Below are positions 6,124 through 9,773 of a stretch of DNA of 9,773 nucleotides, in pieces. Below the pieces are notes generated by a model. That model saw nothing but the letters and a program-made list of their open reading frames with translations, was not told the DNA's origin and made no database searches. Position 1 is the stretch's first letter. Every line of letters starts with the position of its first letter. Source of the stretch: an uncultured Collinsella sp. (GTDB lineage: Bacteria > Actinomycetota > Coriobacteriia > Coriobacteriales > Coriobacteriaceae); assembly GCA_937982065.1 (NCBI GenBank), contig CALJMO010000049.1:1-9773 (forward strand). Reading direction: 5' to 3'. Both the position numbers and the translations under genes were made by a program.

Positions 6124-6290
6124 GGCTATCGTGGCGGGCGTTCCGTAGAGCGGTCGGAATGGCACCGGAAAGGCGGGCCGTGGCCGCGCGCCACGCGCGC
6201 CTCGCCCTTCACAAGTTTATGAGTTTTAGTATCCAAAGCCGAGGGAACATGTTAAATGCAGTCAGTAAACCCGCCCGGCCTCTGGATGTA
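6124..6290. other. gene-free GC-rich stretch
   Basis: No gene is recognised. A short hairpin, GTGGC-cgcgc-GCCAC (6180-6194), lies in a very GC-rich patch, and the rest up to the HepT remnant is unremarkable. Confidence 0.35.
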
Positions 6291-6461
6291 TCAGCTCTGG
6301 CGCTGCCTGAAAATACGCAACGCTTCCTCTGGCTCGGGAATATCATCGACGATAACTTTCCAGGCGAGGGATCGAACTACTTCTCGATATCCATGTGCTA
6401 CGAAGTTTCGAAAGCCCCTAATATCGTTCCATGGATACTCCGGAAAAGCTCCTCGTCCCGT
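6291..6461 (-). pseudogene. hepT: C-terminal half of a HEPN (DUF86/HepT) toxin, N-terminus missing
   Basis: Reading on in the same frame past the MntA stop codon gives 56 residues and a TGA at 6291-6293. They contain YPWNDIRGFRNFVAHGY, which carries the HEPN RNase motif Rx4H (RNFVAH), followed by LAWKVIVDDIPEPEEALRIF, the usual final helix of DUF86 proteins. A full HepT is about 110-130 residues, so roughly the first half is absent. There is no start codon or ribosome site, and the remnant begins directly at the MntA stop. A deletion joining the antitoxin gene to the middle of the toxin gene explains this best. The catalytic half is preserved with no frameshift or internal stop, so the loss is probably recent. 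Confidence 0.85.
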
Positions 6462-6761
6462 TTACGCCGCCTTAAAGAGACGCACCTCATCCTTTTCAAT
6501 GCTCTTGCGGAATGCAGGACGCATATGCTCGGGAGGGTTGGTGACAATCTCAACATCTCGCCCGAGCTCTTTTTCGAGCTCAAGGGAGAGTTCGTATAGT
6601 GTGCCGAACGTCATTGTTTCACCGCAGACTAGACGCAAATCGATATCGCTATCTGGCGTTTGCTCGCCACGGGCGAAGGAGCCAAATAGATATGCCTCGC
6701 GGACGTCGTAACGAGACAGCACACGAGAAACAGCAGCGGATATGTCGACAAGCGTAATCAT
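6462..6761 (-). CDS. mntA: MntA-type nucleotidyltransferase antitoxin
   Basis: The 99-residue protein has the minimal nucleotidyltransferase signature GSFARGEQTPDSDIDL (residues 27-42), with G27-S28 and the D-x-D pair (D39, D41), and a further strand DVEIVT (69-74) that can supply the third acidic residue. MntA proteins neutralise HepT by AMPylating it near its active site. Here the toxin gene downstream is beheaded, leaving MntA as an orphan. Length is normal and the protein appears intact. The ATG at 6761 has no good Shine-Dalgarno site, but a strong promoter places the transcription start at about the ATG, so the mRNA may be leaderless. Confidence 0.9.
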   Translation of the reverse strand: MITLVDISAAVSRVLSRYDVREAYLFGSFARGEQTPDSDIDLRLVCGETMTFGTLYELSLELEKELGRDVEIVTNPPEHMRPAFRKSIEKDEVRLFKAA

Positions 6762-6767
6762 GTCTCA

Positions 6768-6796
6768 ATTTTACTTACCGATTGAATGGAAGGCAA
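6768..6796 (-). promoter_or_regulatory. promoter of mntA, possibly leaderless
   Basis: On the minus strand TTGCCT (6791-6796) and TAAAAT (6768-6773) are 17 nt apart. The -10 ends 6 nt before the ATG, so transcription should begin at or next to the start codon. Confidence 0.6.
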
Positions 6797-6844
6797 TTGC
6801 CATGCGCCCGTTCCACAGGCCCTAGAGAGGGGCTGTATCCGGTA

Positions 6845-7146
6845 GTATGCGGCAAAATCAGAGCATGTCATGCACGAGAGAAGTCGGCAAAGCCTCTACT
6901 TGCGATTTCTTTGCTTGAAAAGGGCGGTGTGCTCGGGGGTTTGGGAATTTGCCGCGGACTTCCGTTTTGCGATTCCGGAAGTGCGGGGAAAACCGAGATC
7001 TGGCGACCAGACCCTGGTTTTACGCTTCAGCGACCTGCAGTTTTGTTCGCAAAAATCGGGTTGTGGTCGGGGGCTGCTTATTTTTCCCCGCACTTTCGAA
7101 ATATGGGCATTCTGACAGCGATCCAGGTGCCTTATAACGCCATGCA
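6845..7146. repeat. dispersed intergenic repeat, composite copy B
   Basis: This is a second copy of the element at 5515-5690. Its start repeats GTATGCGGCAAA and the phrase AAAGCCTC plus a GTGTGCTCGGGGGTTTG block. Its end (7034-7144) matches copy A at about 84% over 112 bp. In the middle, AAGTGCGGGGAAAA (6979-6992) is the exact reverse complement of TTTTCCCCGCACTT (7082-7095), so part of the unit appears inverted. It is best read as two partial units joined together. No gene is credible inside. Confidence 0.65.
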
Positions 7147-7167
7147 ACAGGGCGCAACGCTCAAAAT

Positions 7168-7317
7168 CTACTTTGCAAGAAGCAGGTTCTCCTTGAGCTC
7201 GTCTCGTTCGACTAGAGAACTGGACGCGCTTTCGTCCGGCATGGCGAACGTCCTTGGCACAATCCCAACGAGCGACACGGTAAAGTCGTCATTTCTAACC
7301 ATTTTGCTAACCATCAT
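7168..7317 (-). other. short open frame diverging from the AlbA_2 operator
   Basis: A 49-residue frame (MMVSKMVRNDDF to ENLLLAK) starts inside the 45-bp palindrome. Codons after residue 8 have GC-rich third positions, suggesting real or formerly real coding DNA. There is no ribosome site and no family that I recognise. It may be a fragment of an older gene, or a leader peptide divergent from the AlbA_2 gene. Confidence 0.25.
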
Positions 7318-7337
7318 GGTTAGCAAAATGGTTAGAA
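7293..7337. promoter_or_regulatory. 45-bp palindrome, probable operator of the AlbA_2 gene
   Basis: The arms 7293-7314 and 7316-7337 are exact 22-bp reverse complements around one central C. Each arm holds two CTAACCAT units 12 bp apart, so the site carries four half-sites, with core CTAACCA-tca-TGGTTAG at 7307-7323. It covers the -35 and spacer of the plus-strand promoter. Binding there would repress transcription. Confidence 0.8.
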
Positions 7338-7349
7338 TATGGGTATAAT
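7320..7349 (+). promoter_or_regulatory. promoter of the AlbA_2 gene
   Basis: TATAAT (7344-7349) is a perfect -10. TTAGCA (7320-7325), 18 nt upstream, is a partial -35 that lies inside the palindrome. The start would be near 7356, about 14 nt before the ATG. Confidence 0.65.
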
Positions 7350-7369
7350 AGAATCGGAAGGCGGACAGC

Positions 7370-8695
7370 ATGAAATTCCAGGAAACAGAGACAGTCGAGC
7401 TGAAGGCCGTTGCGCAGGACGGCATCAAGAAGGAGATCGTCGCCTTTGCGAATTGCGGCGGCGGCACGGTCTACGTTGGCGTCGCCGACGACGGCGCCGT
7501 GCCGGGCGTCGAGGACGCGGATGCGTGCGCCCTGCAGGTCTCCAACATGGTGCGAGACGCCGTGAAGCCGGACGTCACCATGTTCGTCAGCTATAAAACG
7601 CTCGACTGCGACGGGAAGGCGGTCGTGGCCGTCAAGGTCCAGCGCGGCACGAACCGCCCCTACTACCTAGCGAAGAAGGGCCTGCGCCCCGAGGGTGTCT
7701 ACGTGCGGCAGGGTTACTCCTCCGTCCCGGCGACCGATGCTGCCATCCGGCAGATGATCAAGGAGACCGACGGCGACAGCTTCGAGGACATGCGCTCCCT
7801 CGACCAAGCGCTCACCTTCGAGTCGACGAAAGGGGAATTCGAGACACGAAAGATCCCCTTCGGCGCGCCGCAGATGCAGACCCTGAAGATAGCCTCATCG
7901 GACGGTCTCTACACAAACCTCGGCCTGCTCCTGTCCGACCAGTGCCCGCATGCCGTAAAAGCGGCCGTTTTCGAGGGGACGGACCAGAGTGTGTTCAAGG
8001 ATCGCCGGGAGTTCTCCGGGTCCCTCATGCAGCAGCTCGACGAGGTCTACGACTACATCGACTTCCACAATCAGACCCATGCCACTTTCCAAAAGCTGCT
8101 GCGCGTCGACACCCGGGACTACCCGGAGGTCGCTGTGCGCGAGGCCTTGCTGAACTCGCTCGTGCACAGGGACTACTCCTTCCACGCCAGCACGCTGATC
8201 AGCGTCTACGACGACAGGATCGAGTTCGTGTCAGTCGGCGGCCTTCTGCCCGGCTTGGAGCTGGAGGATTTGATGATGGGCGTCTCTGCCTGCCGGAACC
8301 CGCATCTCGCCAACGTCTTCTACCGCCTGCAGCTCATCGAGGCATACGGCACGGGGATGAGGAAGATCATGGGGGCCTACGCGGGTGCGGCCTCTCAGCC
8401 GCAAATCATGGCCACGAACAACGCATTTAAAATCGTCCTGCCCAACATGAACTTCGCAGCAACGGCAGCGGAAACGCCTGCGGCAAACAGCAAGGAGGCA
8501 CCCGCTGCTTCCCATTCCCGAGAGGACGAGATCCTGCAGTTCTTGGCAGAGCACCCCTCAATCACCCGAAGGGAAGCGCAGACGTTGCTCGGGATCGGCC
8601 AGTCCACGGCCGGCCGCATATTGAAAGAGATGGTGGATAAGGGGCAAATCGCAAGGCACGGCGGAGGTCGCACCTTGCGATACGAATTGGCGTAA
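7370..8695 (+). CDS. Schlafen AlbA_2 domain protein with GHKL-type ATPase region and C-terminal winged helix
   Basis: The protein is 441 residues. Residues 8-125 form the AlbA_2 (DNA/RNA-binding) domain with the usual E-x-K start and AFANCGGGTVYVGVADDG (25-42). Residues 250-335 match the ATP-binding HATPase_c_4 region: YPEVAVREALLNSLVHRDYS (251-270) and EAYGTGMRKIM (324-334). A low-complexity Ala-rich linker (362-382) leads to a winged helix-turn-helix (EILQFLAEHPSITRREAQTLLGIGQ, ending RYELA). The ATG follows GGAAGG at 8 nt. Family members are annotated as ATP-binding or putative transcriptional regulators, and some sit in defence islands. The 45-bp palindrome in its own promoter suggests self-repression through the winged helix. 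It is GC-richer than its neighbours and alone on the plus strand. Confidence 0.92.
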   Translation: MKFQETETVELKAVAQDGIKKEIVAFANCGGGTVYVGVADDGAVPGVEDADACALQVSNMVRDAVKPDVTMFVSYKTLDCDGKAVVAVKVQRGTNRPYYLAKKGLRPEGVYVRQGYSSVPATDAAIRQMIKETDGDSFEDMRSLDQALTFESTKGEFETRKIPFGAPQMQTLKIASSDGLYTNLGLLLSDQCPHAVKAAVFEGTDQSVFKDRREFSGSLMQQLDEVYDYIDFHNQTHATFQKLLRVDTRDYPEVAVREALLNSLVHRDYSFHASTLISVYDDRIEFVSVGGLLPGLELEDLMMGVSACRNPHLANVFYRLQLIEAYGTGMRKIMGAYAGAASQPQIMATNNAFKIVLPNMNFAATAAETPAANSKEAPAASHSREDEILQFLAEHPSITRREAQTLLGIGQSTAGRILKEMVDKGQIARHGGGRTLRYELA

Positions 8696-8788
8696 CGATG
8701 TGTCTCTGAGGTAATTGCCCACTACGCCTTCCGTCCAGGCAGGCATAGCAAAAGAGAGCCGCGACCACTCCCCTCGATTCGATTCATT

Positions 8789-8818
8789 TCTAACCATTCT
8801 AACCACCATGGTTAGAAT
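8789..8818. promoter_or_regulatory. second copy of the AlbA_2 operator core
   Basis: ATTCTAACCA (8796-8805) and TGGTTAGAAT (8809-8818) are exact reverse complements with a 3-nt spacer. An extra TCTAACCAT (8789-8797) lies on the left. The 17-bp core differs by one base from the core at 7307-7323 and has the same spacing. It begins 93 nt after the AlbA_2 stop. No matching promoter follows on the plus strand, so its target is unclear. Confidence 0.7.
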
Positions 8819-9131
8819 GTGCCGATTTCCCAGAAGGGCTTGTCTCAGCACTGCGAAGTTGTGGAGCGTGACGCGGCTGGGGTAGCTGAGCTCTGCTATG
8901 GTGTCAGCCGTGCTGACACCCAACCCGGCGAACGTTTCGATGGTCTTCGCCCTTTGCCCTGCGCTGTACATCCGAATGATCCTACCGGTTCTATTTTGGC
9001 CCAGGATTTCCACCGCAGTCCCAGGGGGCTAGAAGGATAAATCAGGCAGGGCCATTGCAGCGCTACGTGTTGAGAACTTGGCCAGCAACGAGAAGTTTGT
9101 GAAACGTTTTGTGAAGCGTGGCAGGACGAAG
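8819..9131. other. stretch without a convincing gene; possible minus-strand fragment 8819-9013
   Basis: A minus-strand frame beginning GTG at 9013 (VEILGQNRTGRIIRMY, later TFAGLGVSTADTIAELSYPSR) has coding-like codons but no ribosome site. It runs through the operator at 8789-8818 and into the antisense of the AlbA_2 gene, so it cannot be a normal complete gene. It may be a broken regulator. GTTTGTGAAAC and GTTTTGTGAAGC form an imperfect tandem pair near 9096-9118. Confidence 0.3.
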
Positions 9132-9773
9132 CTACCTCTCGGCAAAGGTACCCCAACCGCCGGCAGGAACGTCGACACAGCTTTCGAGGTAACTCTTCAT
9201 GATGTCTTCCAATGTGGGCACGCGTCCTTCGGCCAATATGCCCAAGGCATCCAGCACATCGAATACGGCGGCTGCGTCATCGACCCCGAGGAGGTCTTCG
9301 TTGCACAGGTCCAACCTCGCACCAAGCACAGTATACCCGTGCTGCACAGCGACCCTCGCAAGGGCATCGTCATCGGCAACCAGCGGGTGCCTTTGGATCT
9401 CGACAACCAGCCCATACTCTTCGCCGGGCTTTCTGGAATCAAGATCGAACGCGAGCCCGATCTCTTGGACGACGAGCCACGTTTCGGCATATAGCTTCCC
9501 TGCCTCGTCCAAGAATAGCCTCGTCATGGCGGGCACGACATCCCCATACCCAAGAAACTTCCCGCAAAGAAGCGTTTTCGACAGGGAAGAAACCTTCGGA
9601 TAGCGAGACAGCCACGCCCTGCCCTCTCGAGTTTTAAGCAAGGGGCAAACCTCTTCGGGATTTCCAAGCATTTCCGTAAGCATGTAGAACCTGGCACAGA
9701 AGGCGGCGGCGGTAATGTTGGTAGTGTCGAGAAAGTTGGTGTAGAGCCCCATCCGAAGCGAGTCGGCCCGGCG
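9132..9773 (-). CDS. hypothetical protein, 5' end beyond the window
   Basis: The frame is open from the window edge to a TAG at 9132. The first ATG is at 9752 (MGLYTNFLDTTN), but no Shine-Dalgarno site precedes it, and seven codons (RRADSLR) run on to the edge, so I treat the gene as partial. At least 206 residues are visible: an N-terminal segment rich in aromatic and helical residues (FCARFYMLTEMLGN), a middle LFLDEAGKLYAETWLVVQEIGLAFDLD, and an acidic helical C-terminus (CNEDLLGVDDAAAVFDVLDALGILAEG). No catalytic motif, signal peptide or membrane segment is seen, and I do not recognise the family. The codon pattern and amphipathic spacing favour a real protein over the open plus-strand frame beneath it. 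Confidence 0.68.
   Translation of the reverse strand, partial: RRADSLRMGLYTNFLDTTNITAAAFCARFYMLTEMLGNPEEVCPLLKTREGRAWLSRYPKVSSLSKTLLCGKFLGYGDVVPAMTRLFLDEAGKLYAETWLVVQEIGLAFDLDSRKPGEEYGLVVEIQRHPLVADDDALARVAVQHGYTVLGARLDLCNEDLLGVDDAAAVFDVLDALGILAEGRVPTLEDIMKSYLESCVDVPAGGWGTFAER

Noticed and set aside
5937..6599. Plus-strand open frame of 220 codons
   Set aside because: It crosses the nested hairpin and is antisense to the HepT remnant and the mntA end, where the minus strand shows clear family motifs.
5988..7146. CRISPR array suspected from repeated blocks
   Set aside because: The repeats differ in length, orientation and spacing, no regular spacer pattern exists, and no cas gene is present.
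8558..9013. Minus-strand open frame of 151 codons as a complete gene
   Set aside because: It passes through an operator palindrome and overlaps 138 bp of the AlbA_2 gene on the other strand, with no ribosome site. Only the part 8819-9013 looks coding-like, and it is mentioned as a possible fragment.
9078..9494. Plus-strand open frame with FVKRFVKRG repeat
   Set aside because: Most of it is antisense to the better-supported minus-strand hypothetical gene, and the start is an unsupported TTG. The short tandem near 9096-9118 is noted only as a repeat.

Overview
The window looks like an accessory (island) region of a high-GC gut actinobacterium of the class Coriobacteriia, probably Collinsella. 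This is an inference from three things: GC-rich third codon positions, a tRNA gene with encoded CCA, and an AbiEi/Vsr-like protein and intergenic repeats of a kind I associate with that group. No rRNA or housekeeping protein is present to confirm it.

Layout. (1) 1-1400: a minus-strand gene for an AbiEi-like protein with a Vsr/DUF559-type nuclease end, apparently cut by an in-frame amber stop close to the window edge, then about 300 bp of gene-free DNA and what may be the last codons of a phage-type integrase. (2) 1358-1530: a tRNA-Val(CAC) gene on the minus strand with its own promoter and a strong terminator. (3) 1619-5377: seven minus-strand genes: a DUF3825 protein; a small antitoxin candidate plus Fic/Doc toxin; a Phd-like antitoxin plus RelE/ParE toxin; and a DUF3990 ADP-ribosyltransferase-like protein plus an XRE regulator. 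Partners within each pair overlap by 4 to 20 nt. The Phd-RelE pair has a near-consensus promoter overlapped by a 12-bp palindrome, and the DUF3990 pair sits behind a perfect 19-bp inverted repeat. (4) 5439-6290: no convincing gene, but a dispersed repeat and a large nested hairpin. (5) 6291-6761: a MntA-type nucleotidyltransferase antitoxin followed in frame by the C-terminal half of its HEPN (HepT) toxin, whose N-terminal half and start codon are gone. (6) 6845-7146: a second, composite copy of the dispersed repeat. (7) 7293-8695: a Schlafen AlbA_2/ATPase/wHTH protein on the plus strand behind a 45-bp palindrome, with a second copy of the same operator core just after the gene. (8) 9132-9773: a 5'-partial hypothetical gene on the minus strand.

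Taken together the genes form a cluster of toxin-antitoxin and defence-type modules beside a tRNA, each with its own self-regulatory DNA site, mixed with decayed members (amber-interrupted nuclease, beheaded HepT, possible integrase tail). The most unusual signals are the three palindromic operators, which share CTAAC-type half-sites, the HepT remnant fused in frame behind MntA, and the two intergenic repeat families.
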